From Anastatus disparis (taxonomy: Eukaryota > Arthropoda > Insecta > Hymenoptera > Eupelmidae): a stretch of 64,000 nucleotides of DNA. The notes beneath the pieces are model-generated. The model had not been told where the DNA came from. It worked only from the letters and a program-made list of their open reading frames with translations, and ran no database searches. Shown here in pieces: positions 43,690 to 55,955 of this stretch. A program made the translations under genes and the position numbers. Numbering within the stretch: the stretch's first letter is position 1; the number at the start of each line of letters is the position of its first letter. Location: positions 744,001 to 808,000 of the forward strand of contig JAFFSR010000278.1 of the NCBI GenBank assembly GCA_017163975.1. Direction: 5' to 3'.

Positions 43690-44745
43690 TGACAATAAAC
43701 TCATGAAAAAATGTAGGGATGAATACAAATGTGTATGAACCACTGAAGTGGTTGACCCCCTAATCAAGGAAGTTCATGAGGTGTATGGCCATGTTAGAGC
43801 ATTAAAATGCTTAAAAATTATTTAAGAGACCTTTTACAGTTGAAAAAACTGATCAATAAGAATATCCGGAGCTGCGATCCTGGCCAACAAAATAAGGTCT
43901 ACACATAAAGAACAGCTGCTCTGACGCAACCTATCGTTACAGAAGAGGTTGGTAATCTGGTTTTAATTGATTTTTACGATCCATTGCCTATTGCTAGGGG
44001 CGGGAAAAAATATATTCTCTCCGCCATGGATGCATTTTTCAAACATATTATCCTTTTTCCCATTAGAAGGGCCGATACTAGGACAACCATTAAGAAAATG
44101 GGAGATTTTTCCGATCATTGGTTGGTTACAAGCATAGTTCATGGGCAAATTGGGTTGGATTTATACAAGATTGTATAAACGAATTCTTCCATGAGACCAC
44201 CCATGGAGATCCAACTTAACAAGAAACCTTTCAGATTCTAGAAAAAATAGATAAATTATAAGAAAGATAAAACGTTACCGTACGAACAAAAATTGTCGTT
44301 AGTGTATGAGCGAATTCAAACAATGACTTTAAAACGTGCACATAAATGGAATAATCATACTAACATAGTGTTATATTGAACCAGTGATGTAGTGTTGGTA
44401 AAGGCGCGTAATATGTCCATCGACAAACAGGATAGTGTAGGCAAATTTTTTGCATTTTATGAAGGGCCTTATACTGTAAGTAATGTGAAGTCTTGTGCTA
44501 CGTACCAACTAACTAACCAAGATAATAATCTAATTTGTAATATTTTTCATGCTTCAGCTCTTCATCCGCATAATTGGCTGGTCACGGAAAGATTGCAGCT
44601 GGATCAGGTGTCTGCAGTGCCAGATAATACAACTGCAATAGAAAATTCAAACAATCGAATTCGAGATAGCATTGAAGAAGATGCGAAAAGACCAGCAGAA
44701 AGCGGCCTTATTTTACGAGCAATGCACGAGCCAAGGGGAGCTTAA
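43690..44745 (+). pseudogene. Gypsy integrase remnants
   Basis: EVHEVYGHVRALKCLK is the HH part of the zinc-binding domain. LIDFYDPLPIARGGKKYILS then AMDAFFKHIILFPIRRADT is the start of the DDE core. The rest of the core is lost or out of frame. The 117-codon frame at 44392-44745 (VLVKARNMSIDKQDSVGKFF, EGPYTVSNV, IFHASALHPHN) is the GPY/F C-terminal domain and tail. Integrase would join the cDNA to the genome. Confidence 0.7.
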
Positions 44746-45069
44746 CCGTATTTGAAATGCACTAGAGAAGGATAAGATACTAACATCGAATATAAGGGTT
44801 GCCGAATAGCTTTCAGTACATTATCCAGTGCCCCAAGGAGAAAAGCAGGCTTCGCCAAACAATCCTTCTGATCCAACAAAGTCATCCAAAGCCATGATTC
44901 TCATTAGTGATGAGGATTACCTTGAGCTTGATGCTCGAAAAACCTTTTAGGAGGCACTTTTGATATAGTTTTCTGTGTTATTCCGTTTGATAAAAAAAAA
45001 CCTCATCTAATAGATTTTCTTTCATTATAATGGGAGACTATACAACAGATCGCATTATTAAAATTACTA
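44746..45069. other. 3' region of the Gypsy relic, no clear gene
   Basis: Short broken frames follow the integrase tail. No env-like features. The reverse Gypsy element starts somewhere near the right end of this stretch. Confidence 0.35.
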
Positions 45070-45340
45070 ATTAAGGAAATGAAGAAAAGTTATAAGACTG
45101 ACATAGAATTACAGTCTTTATTACCACTAAAGTCGTCATTACAAGTACCTGAGAAGCGAATAAGGAATCCTTAACTCTGCAGGAGTTGAGAACGCAATGA
45201 TTGACGGTCTGTGCTTCGCGTAACACATAACCTTCTCTTTTAGGCACTTGCTTGGGCAACACAGGTTGTGCGTGATACTTACCTATATATTCTATGTCTA
45301 TGTGCTCACAACATATACACTCTATGTCTGTGTGCTCACA
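45070..45340 (-). repeat. Probable 3' LTR of the minus-strand Gypsy relic
   Basis: On the minus strand a purine tract (AGGGGAGAG at about 45344-45352) is followed by TGTGAGCACACAGACATAG. A tandem ~30-bp duplicate follows (TGTGAGCACATAGACATAG). AATAAAG near 45120 could be the polyadenylation signal. No second LTR was recognised, so the extent is a guess. Confidence 0.4.
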
Positions 45341-45352
45341 GTACTCTCCCCT

Positions 45353-46307
45353 AAATAACCACCTATGGTTATTTACCGTAAAAACATAATTTGTTATTTT
45401 AATTACATAATTGGAAGGTTATTTATTCACATAGTACTTTTTCTCGTTTTGTTTTCTACGTATTCCGTATATTTTACATTAGTAAGATACTTTACGCAAT
45501 TATATTAATATTTTTGCTCGACATTAAATACTTATATAATTACTCACGTAATTATTTTTGTTTTTACAGTTTTCTATATGCAATTATTCACACGCTTACG
45601 TAATTACTCATGCGATTACTCACATACTTTATACTTACGTAAATGCATCTACTTACGTAACTTTTTATGAGTTACTATCACCCATACATATACATCTTTT
45701 TACATTGTTTATATAATTAACAAACCATCAGCATTTATTCATGCACAAGTATTTTATACAATTTACATTCTTTGCTCCAGATAATTCTTGATTCATTTGT
45801 AGACTCCATTCACGATTATCGTGTTGAATCAATATTTTGTTCGACAATATTGCGTGTATATCTTGTCAATTTGTATTCAGCTTCCTTTATAAGGTCGTGG
45901 GTCTGATTAATCTTATATCCTAGGCATCTGGCCAAATCGTCAAGAAAAAAAAATGTCTTGGTTAGGCTAACGGAACTTTTTAACGATACAACTATCAGTG
46001 GAGAGCCCAATCAGTTTCACCTATAGATTAACAAAATAAAATACATTATTAATATAGATTCGCTACAATAAACTTACAACTAATTACATTTTATTTTATA
46101 ATGATAAACTGGTGTACAAAATCTAACTTTTTTATATTTAAGTTACACTTTTCATTATTTTTGCTTACATTTTCTTGTATTAGAATGCTATTTACATTCC
46201 CTTGTACTACATTTAGACCTATTCTATCGTTTTTTAACACTGTTTCCCCACTATCCGTCACGTTTGACGGATCATTTACGCTAGCCGTGTTTTCATGATA
46301 TCTTTAG
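45353..46307. other. AT-rich 3' region of the minus-strand Gypsy relic
   Basis: Several TTACGTAA and ATTACTCA motifs occur at 45480-45670. No gene is supported. Confidence 0.35.
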
Positions 46308-46703
46308 CTAGGTACGCCATATTGCTAGGTCGACTATCTCTTGTGCGTAATTTTCCTTCTCTAGTGCCTCATTATTCTCTGCGATTGCAGGTGGAGCCTC
46401 AACATGAATTTGTACTTCTACTATTACTGTATTTCCTTCATTTACTGTGTAAGTATCGTTGATCTGCTGGTTGTTGTTTTCGTTTTGTGCTCCATCACTA
46501 CTAGTTGATTGCTCAATACTGCTATTTTGTGCTTGATTCTCCTCTGCTGCACTATTTTCTACTTTGCTTGCTAAAAAATATGCTAGTCTAAGCCTTTTGA
46601 CGTATATCGTAATATCCTTATTTCCCAATCTTATTACATAATTTCGGCCATTATTATGTCTTGATCTAACCTTATATGAGACGCCTATATGCGCTCGTTC
46701 CAT
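46308..46703 (-). pseudogene. Gypsy integrase C-terminal domain and tail
   Basis: The 131-codon frame starts ERAHIGVSYKVRSRHNNGRN then YVIRLGNKDITIYVKRLRLA. This is the pattern of the integrase C-terminus, where a short beta-rich domain ends in a VxRLKPA-like motif. An acidic, Asn/Gln-rich tail follows. It belongs to the minus-strand Gypsy relic; the RT and core domains that should lie upstream (46704-46990) are missing. Confidence 0.55.
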
Positions 46704-46994
46704 ATTTCATGTGGTATATACAATAACGTTTATTATTTATTATCGTTTATTATTATTTACATTGTTTTTATACGCGTTTTCATGTTTACTATATCGCGAC
46801 CATTCCCCACTTCTAGATCTATTTCCTACTTTACCGAGCGCCTTCTTAACAATAGCCTCGATGTGTGCGTCGATCTCTACATTACCTACGTGTGGTTTAC
46901 ATCACATTCTACTCTATTTACCGTATCATGATTTATCTTATTGATGCTCGCTGTTTTACCGACATCTTCTTTCTTGCACTTGTTCTTATGTACC

Positions 46995-47806
46995 TCATCC
47001 GCGGTTTTGTACCACGATTTCTTCGTTCGTTAAATTTATTTTCCCCACAAGATGTGATTTAATTTTCAACAGAATCTTATATTTCCACGCCTTTAAAATA
47101 ATTTCTCTTTTCATATTTGCACCGGCGACGTCAAGTATCTCTCTTAAAATATCGGACATTCGATCTCCCGGCACCGAGCGAATTCTGAACAACTCATTAA
47201 ACCTCTCCTCCTGGGACTGACCGTATGTTTCTATAAGATATTTTCTTAAATTATTATATCTGCTTCCTGGTTTCAATGTTTTTTATTCAATTCGATGTTT
47301 CGCAAATAACACGAACGCCACGCTCTCGTCCGTGACATTTTTTAACTCAGCTTGTGTTTCGAATAAATCGGACCATGTTTTCGGATCATGTTCTAGAAGG
47401 TGAAATTGATTTGACGGGTTTGTACAAAATTATTTGGTACCACCACGTTTCGCTGTTGTTTTTTCCGATTCTGCCATCGCGCGTTATCGAAATTATTATA
47501 ATCTACGCGTGTTGGTATTGATTCACGTTTGCGCACATCTTGTGATCCTGCTCTCGGGTTATTTTGGTTTATCTCTAGTAACTCTATTCTTTCAATTAAA
47601 ACTCCTGAATCCGTCTTGTAACTTTTTTTCATTTCTAACATTTGATTTTTATAAAAAATTTCTATTTTTGGAGCTTTGCTAACTCATAACGCATTTCTAT
47701 GATCACTTACATTTATATTAGCTTCCTGATCCGCTATCATTCTATTGTTATCAATTTGATTCTTATACGCGTTACGATCATTTCTATTTTCGTTATCTTT
47801 TGGCAT
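46995..47806 (-). pseudogene. Gypsy-like gag, frameshifted
   Basis: It starts at an ATG whose complement is at 47804-47806 (MPKDNENRNDRNAYKNQ) and passes a stop near 47690. It continues KKSYKTDSGVLIERIELLEI (47641-47393). After shifts it reads FHLLEHDPKTWSDLFETQ and RYNNLRKYLIETYGQSQEER (47276-46995). The last two are typical of insect Gypsy capsid proteins (LxxxLIxxYxxSxExR), followed by the helix RMSDILREILDVAG. No zinc knuckle is left. Confidence 0.6.
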
Positions 47807-49120
47807 ACTGCTCAAAACAGTCGATAAAATTTTTCTTCATTTCGTCATCCAACATACTATTTGTGGGCACGCCACCGGTTGCTGTTTTGTGATCAGAAGT
47901 TTTGTAAAATTGATTAACGGTAAGTCTACACTATAAATCCTAACTGACCTTTATCGATATCAGTCAGTCTTATGTTGACTAGATTGTATAAACAATTAAT
48001 AAATTAAATAAATAAATAAATTACATTACATAAACAATCAAATAAATAAACATGAAAATACGAACATTTGAATAAATAGATAAACGATCTCGTTCTTGTT
48101 TAAATTTACCGTTCAAGGTCAATCACAATAGATGTATAGGGCCCTCACGGAAATAAAAATACAAATAGAATCACGCCATTAACGATTATTCACAATTAAA
48201 ATTCCACAAGACTAAAACTTTAAAATCATTGTTTATTAGTATTATGTGCGCAATACCAGAATATTACATTAATTCATATAAGTCTTATTTTATATTCGCG
48301 CTTCACTGACATGCGTGACCTTTGCATGCCCCTTAGAGAATATCTAGGAGATATACAGATGTAATGTGTAGATATATTTCCTCAGAGGTTATACATCGGC
48401 CCAAACATGTCAGCAAAATTAACTTTGCTTTTTTCGTTGTTATGTAAAAATTTTTTGTTCGTTCGCAATTTATATCTTACACGACTTTATATACTTTCAC
48501 GTGCACACAACACTCAACCTCTAATCAGCTCTCTTCAACTTTGAATTTAACCGTCGCGTCAGTTTTATTTTTCCAACAGTTTTTTAACCTTCCACGCGAT
48601 TCTGTGCTTTTTACTAGCGATTTCCTGCACGATCCAGTTACAATTTTTCTTTCTTTCCTCTAATCGCCTCTCTCCAACTTTGAATACATTTTATTCTGAC
48701 TCTATTGAAACATGAAATTAAATAAAAAACACAGTAAATAATACAGAAAATGCATCTTCATGGTAAACAATAGTAGTAAATATCTGATTTAATTACTAGT
48801 TATGAATGGGGGAGTGAAAATAAATAAAATTAAAGAAAATTCAAACGTCAAAGGGTATGAAATGGGTTTTAAACATTAATAAAAATTACTAACATCTAGT
48901 TTTTTTTACGATCAATATTGCATAATTATAACATGAATTAAATACATAACGATAAAAAATAGACTAAATCAAAACTGCAATCTATATTATGCGAAAGAGA
49001 TGGTTTATCTAAGTTACTAGTATTTCAACATTGGTATACATGCGCGAAGTATAACATGGAATGCATATGTAAAAAAGACATATTTGTAATTTTAAGTATC
49101 TATACAGATGATTCAGATAT
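47807..49120. other. AT-rich DNA, probably the leader or 5' LTR remains of the minus-strand Gypsy
   Basis: TGGCGTGCCCACAAATAG on the minus strand near 47870 could be a primer-binding site, but no LTR start could be matched to 45340. The rest is AT-rich with no supported gene. Confidence 0.3.
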
Positions 49121-49246
49121 ATATCCAGAAAAGGTGAATCAAACTCGCTGCACGAGGCGCTCTCTCTCTCTCTCTCTTAGTCACATCAAGCTTGGTTTGG
49201 CTAAGAGGTCGCTGCCTTCCCCCTGCAGTACCTTTCTTCAGAGACT

Positions 49247-49594
49247 TTGCTAAAGCACTACTCTTCTGTTGCTAGTGGCTGCCCTTCGTTGACTCAAAGA
49301 GATATCGATGAGATATTGTGCATACCCCTATCAAGCTATCAGCGAATTTTTGATTTTCACATCGTTAATGCCAACAAAATTAATGGCTTTATAGTTTCTG
49401 CTTCTTCTAAGTCTTCAGGGAGTGATGGTATTTTTGTGGATATGCTTGAGATTGCTACGCCCTCTATTCTTAAACCATTGACGGAGCTTGTGAATAGCTC
49501 CCTCGTCTTTTCTTGTTTTCCAACGAATTGGAAAAGAGCTTTCATATTACCATTAGCAAAGTCTAAATCTGTTTCTTCACCAAATCAAACTTGA
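49247..49594 (+). pseudogene. LINE RT N-terminal part
   Basis: SSASKSSGSDGIFVDMLEIA-like text (RT block 0: SGSDGI) and FPTNWKRAFILPLAKSKSVS. It ends in a stop near 49594. The next segment (PIARLCEISKVLERVV, then NEHQSGFRRGHSTRTALL) continues RT blocks 1-2 across a further stop. Confidence 0.7.
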
Positions 49595-49822
49595 CCTATT
49601 GCTAGACTTTGCGAGATTTCCAAGGTTCTTGAGAGGGTTGTTCACGAGCAGCTTTAACGGTTTCTTAAGACAAATAATCTATTAAACGAGCACCAGTCTG
49701 GCTTCAGACGGGGGCACAGCACCCGGACAGCTCTTCTCAATATTCTAGAAGATGTTAGGCTGGCCATTGATAGGAGAAGGGTCACTGCTCTTCTTCTCTT
49801 TGACTCCTCCAAGACTTTTGAT

Positions 49823-50329
49823 ATGGTGCCTCATAGACTGCTTCTCCTTAAACTACGTAGTTTAAACTGTTCTGATGGTGTAATAAAGTGGTTGGCTTCT
49901 TATCTTCGAGGTAGATCGCGGTCTATAGAGGAGCTGGATCGTGATGCTGTGCAATTCTGGATGACTATTAATTCTGGTGTTCCACAGGGTATTGTCTTAG
50001 GTCCATTGTTATTTTCTATATTTATTGATTATCTCCCTGAAGTTTTGAAGTATTCAAAATACATGTTGTACGCGGATAATCTACAAATTTATCGTTCGTT
50101 TTTTGCTTATGACATAGAGGAGAAAATTTCCGTTATCAATTGTGATGTTGAGGCCATTATCGAGTGGGCATCAGTCAATGGTCTCAAACTTAATGCCCTT
50201 AAAACTCAAGTTATCATTCTCGGTAGTGAGCAGTTCATGTCTAGGCTAAATGCATCTCAAGTGTCACCCATCGTAGTAGGGAAACAGCCTATTTCTTTTA
50301 CTAAAGAAGCTAAAAGCCTGGGCTTATAG
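49823..50329 (+). pseudogene. LINE RT catalytic part with YADN instead of YADD
   Basis: MVPHRLLLLKLRSLNCSDGV, INSGVPQGIVLGPLLFSIFI and MLYADNLQIY. The YADN codons lie at 50069-50080; the second catalytic Asp is Asn, which should inactivate the enzyme. The preceding block LFDSSKTFD also deviates from FDxSKAFD. Downstream VNGLKLNALKTQVIILG is RT block 6. The frame ends at a TAG just before 50329. Confidence 0.8.
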
Positions 50330-50976
50330 TGAATCAGACTCTCAACTGGGAGAGGCAAGTAAATGCTATTGTTGGTAGAGTGCATGGAGTGCTTCATTCG
50401 CTAAGGTTTTATAGGCGCTCGTTTACGAAGAAGCTCAGAAAGAGCCTTGTGGAATCGCTGATTTTTCCCCACTTTGACTATGCCTGTGTAGTCCATAACG
50501 ATCTTTTCAATTATCAAAACTTAAAACTTCATAGGGCCCTCAATGCCTGTGTGAGGTTCGTTTATGGTAACATAGCTTTTCGCGAACGTGTGACTCCCTA
50601 TAGGCTTAACCTCGGTTGGCTCTCGGTCCTATCGAGGAGAAAGTATTTCACAATTTCGTTGGCATATTCTATTATTTCTGGCCACAGTCCGACATTCTTG
50701 GCAAATCGGTTCGTCAGAGTTGACACTGGCTCTGACATACGTTTTTCTATATGTAGGCCGCCTAGAGTTCTCCTCTGTCCACCCGTTCGTACGAGTGCCT
50801 TGCAGAACTCATTTACACATCTCGCTTCATATTTCATTAACGAGCTAGGTTCTGCGGCTATAACTCCAATATCCTTTGAGGTGGGTTCTATTAGGGCGGT
50901 TAAAAAGCACGCAATCGACTGGTTAATCGATGGAGAGCGCCGGGATTGGCATAGGGAAGCAGCTGCTCTAGACTGA
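50329..50976 (+). pseudogene. LINE ORF2 C-terminal region
   Basis: A 215-codon frame directly continues the RT (NQTLNWERQVNAIVGRVHGV) through the thumb and the C-terminal domain (YRRSFTKKLRKSLVESLIFP, FDYACVVHND). Only the stop at 50329 separates it from the catalytic part. It ends WHREAAALD with TGA, followed by the 3' UTR. Confidence 0.75.
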
Positions 50977-51229
50977 GCCCTAGTTGTTGTGGGATTACCA
51001 GCTGGCGTACGCAATTTAAATTAATTTTACTGAAATCAATTTTTTTTGTTTAATCTTAAATTTTACATAAGCTTTTCTTAATTATTTTCCATTGTTTTTC
51101 AATTTAGAAATTTTTGTTGTTCATTGTTTTAATTACATTAGTTTATTTTTTATGTAAATTCTTTGTATTGTACTTGTTGAATCATACGGGGTACTACCCC
51201 ATGAATAATAAAATTTTTGTCAAATCAAA

Positions 51230-51896
51230 TCATCCTCCAGCCATTTTTCATTTAAACAAAAGTCAGAATCATTAAGAAAGTTTCTGTAGCTGTCATGGTA
51301 AGTATCAAGCAGCAGAAGACGTGCTAGCCATGTCGCAGTATCCAGACCAAGGAGCAGCGTCTGATCGTCTTGTGCAGTGCCGTAGTTTAAAGAAACGTGT
51401 TTTAAGATTCTTTTCTTTTTTGTTTGATTTGTTGATTTTTTTAAATTAAAATTTTGTGAAGAAAGTGTTTCTATGCTTAATAGACTAAGCTTTTGAATTC
51501 ACGTTTAAGTGATTACTTCGATTCAGATGCCAAGAGATTTTTCTGTGATAAGTGCGCGATCTAACAACTAACTAAAAAACATATAACAAATATTTTTTTT
51601 TTAGTAGGAGCGTGACTAGGATTGATCCAAAAAGGCTCTGAGTGAGAAACCACCCTCGAGGTGGAAGTACTGCAAATTGCACAAAAGGCCGATGGCGGGT
51701 AAAAGGGTGCCTTCAAGGCTACTCTTTTCCAATTGTTGCACAATATACTTGTGTGTTATGTAACAAATCGGTTGAAAACCACCAGGGATTAGGTCCTTTT
51801 TTCTTTGTTTGGGTGATAGGAAGCTTGACCCAAGTATATACGTTACACTCATTCGACATTAAGATCGCTTAGAGTGGAAGCAAACCCGGAAAAGGA
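51230..51896. other. 3' internal region of the Gypsy relic, no clear gene
   Basis: Short frames on both strands, none recognisable. A purine-rich AAACCCGGAAAAGGAAG just before 51897 could be the polypurine tract. Confidence 0.3.
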
Positions 51897-52198
51897 AGTA
51901 AGAGAATATATTTTGTATCTTGTCTAAGAACAATTGTGTTGTGTAACGTATAATAAGAACCTACAACAACATCGTTGGGTTGATCAACCAAAGGAAGCAA
52001 AAATCAAAACGGAAAAGGCAAGATTATTTATTGCTTTAGTAATCCCCTCGTGATCTCATAATAGTAATAATATATAAATAGAATTAACGTAGAGTAATTT
52101 GTTCTTTAAATAATTGATGTTATAGATAAATTTTATATGTATATATATATTTTAAAGCTTACAAAATATAATCTTGCCACCCAATATAGGACGTTACA
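51897..52198 (+). repeat. 3' LTR remnant
   Basis: Matches 40695-41001 through most of its length and ends GGACGTTACA. It differs by an insertion near 52047 and several substitutions, suggesting an old insertion. Confidence 0.6.
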
Positions 52199-52972
52199 CA
52201 CAAGCCTAGCAAATCTAAAACCCTAATAGGCCAATCAAATTAGATTTTTTCATGTAAAAAAGTTTAACAGCAAACCAACTGTACAGTTATGTAAAGTAGG
52301 TTTGTGGGAGTAAAATATCCAAAATGGCCCCAACAGATGTTGTCCGTTTTTGTTTAAACAATGTTTAAACATTGGAAATTGCCATTTTTTCCCTTTAATT
52401 GCAAATATTTCTAGAGCCGTGAAAGCTATCATAATGGCCCAATGAAATAAAATGTAGGTTTTTAAAAGATCTTTAAAATGAATTTTTAATCATTGTGATT
52501 GCATTTATAGTTCCCGAAAAAAATGCGAAAAACCACTAAAAATGCTTAAAATTCCAAAAATTCATAACTTTTTTAATTTTATGATTTAAGAGCTGGCCCT
52601 GTGGGAATAAATTGTTTTTAATATGCACAATAAGCATACTCAAGCAGAATTTTGTAGGACTAATAGTTTTTTCATAATATCAATTACAAGTTATAAACAA
52701 ATAATTTTTAATTGGCCATTCTATCTCACACGATCAACTTTTTAAAGTTTTTAACATCGATTCTGAAAGTTTAGATATCCCTCTACAAAATGTATATTTC
52801 AGACTTTTTATTAATTCTTCATAAAGACCTTAAAAATTCATTTAAACATTGCGTCTTGCGCTCGGACGCCTGAAATAAAGTTAGTAGTGGGGGAACTAAG
52901 CCAAGGGGAAGCGTAAGTCGGATAGCCTGTCTAACATGTTGCAGGCGCACAGCAGATATCCTTATTAAAAGA
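52199..52972. other. AT-rich non-coding DNA, then a GC-richer LINE leader
   Basis: 52250-52840 is AT-rich without genes. 52855-52960 is GC-richer (CTTGCGCTCGGACGCCTGAA) and is probably the 5' UTR of the following LINE. Confidence 0.35.
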
Positions 52973-54041
52973 ATGGCTCGAAAAAAAAGAATAGCAACAA
53001 TATCAATAACAATCGTCAATATCAGAAATTGCAATATCAATATCAAAAGTCTTGCAGAAGTGATTACAAACAAAAAACCAATGCAAAAACGCATTCCAAA
53101 AATTACAGTTAAAAAAACTAAAAAAGAGGGAAAAGTTTCTGCAAAGCATTTTGTTTTACATTATTTAAATAGAGAAAAGAGTACACAAACGAAAAGAATA
53201 AACTATAAAAGTGATGACGAAGTCGTAATAGATTGCATTAATGAGGAAAGTGTGGTTGCTGCAGAAAACTTATTAAAACAAAAAACAAATTAATTAAATT
53301 AGTTTTAAAGTACAAACGGAACAACTAATGAACCCGAAAATGAAAATTGTTGGAATAGAAAAATTTAATAAGTGTAAAGAAGCTGATATTGAAGAAGACA
53401 TCAATAAAAGGAATTTTGAAAATGAAAAATCAGCAAGTAACGCCTACAAAGTTTTGCATATGTATACAAATAAGACATCTAAAACAGAAACTGCAATAAT
53501 TAAGGTAACAGCGGAAATTCATACAAAAATTAAAAACAACAATGATAAAATTTTTGTAGGACACCAGAGATGTAAAGTCTATGACCTTATTAACCTGTTG
53601 CCTGCGGGGGTGGTCGACTTATCGACTAGCAGTCAGGGTGGGGACTCTACCTGAAAAATCCAATGATCTCATGTATACATTTTGCACTTTATAAAAGGTC
53701 GTTTAGTACTAAAATTTTCCCGCAGTCTAAAGGTTAATGTGAAACCACGCTATAAATGTGGAAGATTTGGACATAGTACAACAAAATGCTACAATGAGGT
53801 GGCATGTGCGAAATGTGCAGGGAAACATGAGGCGAATCTTTGTAATGAAAATATTTTGCAATGTGTTGATTGCATTTACAGCAATAACAAATACCAAGCT
53901 AACTATGATACAAATCACTCTGCATGTGACAGTGACACGTGTGCAATATTCAAACCAAAAATTAAAAAATACATAAAACAGACTGATTATCCAATGAAGC
54001 CTGCTTTACCGAAATATGATGATACAGCAGGAAACTACTAA
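52973..54041 (+). pseudogene. LINE ORF1 (gag-like, zinc knuckle) with frameshifts
   Basis: Three frames in sequence: 52973-53293 (basic, MARKKRIATISITIVNIRN), 53328-53654 (NPKMKIVGIEKFNKCKEADI) and 53682-54041 with zinc motifs YKCGRFGHSTTKC and CAKCAGKHEANLC. In the first knuckle the leading Cys is Arg (PRYKCG), which would remove one zinc ligand. A GC-rich insertion near 53600-53650 separates the second and third parts. ORF1 proteins bind the element RNA. Confidence 0.65.
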
Positions 54042-54160
54042 AGAAGATCTACAACTACACAATCGATAACGTCTATACCTGCAGAACTGATGCAAAGCCT
54101 AGAGCAGAAACAGTTAATTAAGTGATGACTTACCTCGGCATATAAACAATAATAAACGCA

Positions 54161-54872
54161 ATGGCACATAATAATGATATAGATATAGTAGAAAATGAAA
54201 AAATTTGTGATAGTCTTGAAACTCTCAACGCATATATTTGTGATACTAATAACTTAATACTTTACGTAAATTTAAGAAGCTTGAATGCAAATTTTGAAAA
54301 GTTACAAATGTTGGTTGAGGGTTTGTTGACTAAGCCAAATATAATTGTATGTGCAGAGACATGGAATCTTAAAAATTATAAATATTATGGGAAAAATGAG
54401 TACAAAATATACTACAATAATAGTAGATTAAATAAAGCAGATGGTACGGTTGTGTGTATTAGTGAAAACTTGTACGAGACAACTAGTACAGAGAATTATG
54501 GTAAACTAAGTATAATTAATACCAAAATCAAAATGCAAGATAACGAAAATATAGAAATAAGCGGAATATACAGATCACATGAATTACATAAAACGGAATT
54601 TATATTAAATTTAGAAAGATTCTTAAAAACAAAGAAAAATATTAAAAATCATTATATTATTGGGGATTTTAACATCGATATCTAGGAGCAGGACTGCCTT
54701 AGTTTTGATTTCCTAAATAATTTCTTAGAAAAAGAATACATACCTTACTTTAATGGTATAACTAGACCAAAAAATAAAAATTCTGAAGGTTCATGCATAG
54801 ATAATATTTTTATTAAAACAGATGGTAAAAATATTAAATCATACAAATTAGGTGTAGAAATCATTTTCCATT
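54161..54872 (+). pseudogene. LINE ORF2 endonuclease (APE-type)
   Basis: A frame starting at ATG 54161 contains LYVNLRSLNANFEKL, IIVCAETWNL and HYIIGDFNIDI (54661-54681). It has a TAG just after that, then continues DFLNNFLEKEYIPYFNGITR and GSCIDNIFIKT. These are the N-, ETW, GDxN and SxIDxIF blocks of APE endonucleases. It nicks the genomic target. Confidence 0.8.
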
Positions 54873-55163
54873 AATAGTCACGACTGAAAATATATGTTCC
54901 AAAGAAAATGATAAAGTTAATTACAGTAAAATAAGCTATTATAAATTGAAAAATATTGTAAAATCAAAGAACTGGGAATTAGTCAAGACTGAGACAAATC
55001 CTGATTTAGCTATTGAAATGATAATTAGCGAAATTCAAAATTGTATGAACTTAAATAGAGCAATAAAGAGTGGTAAAAGAAATCATTAAAATAAACCAAG
55101 AAAATCTTGGATTACTTAAGGAATCATAAAATCATGTAATACAAAAGATTATCCATATAAACT

Positions 55164-55955
55164 ATGGAAAACAATCCAAACAACGAAAACTTAAAACAAG
55201 ATTTTAAAAATTATACAAAAAATATATGGAAGTATGTACATGATAAATTAGGCAATAAAAAAAGAAAAAATAATATAGAATATATACATGATAAAAATAA
55301 CAAAATTATAAATGACAATAAAGGGATGGCCAATTATATAAATAAATATTATAGTAAAATAGGAGAAAAACTAAGCCAAAAAATCGAACAACCTAAAGAA
55401 AAAGTAATACTGCCACCAATGGTCTCAAACACAATTTATTTAAGACCTACAAACTATTTTGAAGTATATAAGATAATACATAGGTTAAAGGATAAGTCTG
55501 GTGAAGTTGATAACATAAATATGAAAATAATAAAAGCTATATCTGAAAATATTTTGGAATTTTTGGCCCATGTTTTCAATCGGTGCATAGAAAAGTCTGT
55601 TTAACCGGAAGTTCTTAAAATACCAGAAATAATACCAATTTATAAAGCAAATGATAAATATTGTATAAAATTACAGACCGATATCGCTGATTTCGAATGT
55701 GACTAAGATTTTCGAGAGAATAATCTATAATAGAATATATAATTTTGTGCAGAAAAATAAACTGATCAATTTACATCAATTTGCTTTTGTTAAAGGTCAG
55801 GGAATTAAAGACGCTTTGAAATATACATCGAATATAATATACAATAAATAAGATAAAAGTTAACCTATAATTGTCACATTTTTGGATTTAGCTAAAGCGT
55901 TTGATACGGTTAACCACGAAATACTTTTTGATAAATTATATAATTATGGTACTGA
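55164..55955 (+). pseudogene. LINE ORF2 RT, truncated at motif A
   Basis: The 146-codon frame covers MANYINKYYSKIGEKLSQKI and the start of RT (DKSGEVDNINMKIIK). Broken pieces follow: LISNVTKIFERIIYNRIYN-like text, HQFAFVKGQGIKDALKY and TFLDLAKAFDTVNHEI (55876-55920), which is motif A with the first catalytic Asp. At about 55955 the LINE ends abruptly and another repeat begins. The YADD part is absent. Confidence 0.75.

Larger units (their letters stand above)
49125..51229 (+). mobile_element. 5'-truncated LINE with TCAAA-type tail
   Basis: RT coding runs from 49247 to 50976, then a short 3' UTR ends AATAATAAAATTTTTG and a TCAAATCAAATCA tail at 51217-51229. Endonuclease and ORF1 are missing. 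The 5' boundary is only approximate, near a (CT)n run at 49162-49178. It lies inside the Gypsy relic. Confidence 0.7.
40695..52198 (+). mobile_element. Decayed Gypsy-like LTR element interrupted by a minus-strand Gypsy and a LINE
   Basis: A ~300-bp direct repeat (40695-41001 and about 51897-52198, both ending AGGACGTTACA) marks LTR remnants. Between them are a gag-like piece, RT, RNase H, integrase core and integrase tail (42.3-44.75 kb) in plus orientation, all with stops. A second Gypsy relic in reverse (about 45.0-48 kb) and a LINE (about 49.1-51.23 kb) are inserted downstream of pol. Confidence 0.65.

Noticed and set aside
46689..47062. Overlapping hydrophobic plus-strand frames
   Set aside because: They are antisense of the minus-strand Gypsy remnants, and their hydrophobicity reflects AT-rich codons.
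52819..53094. Hydrophobic minus-strand frame of 91 codons
   Set aside because: It lies opposite the LINE leader and ORF1 and shows no family motif.
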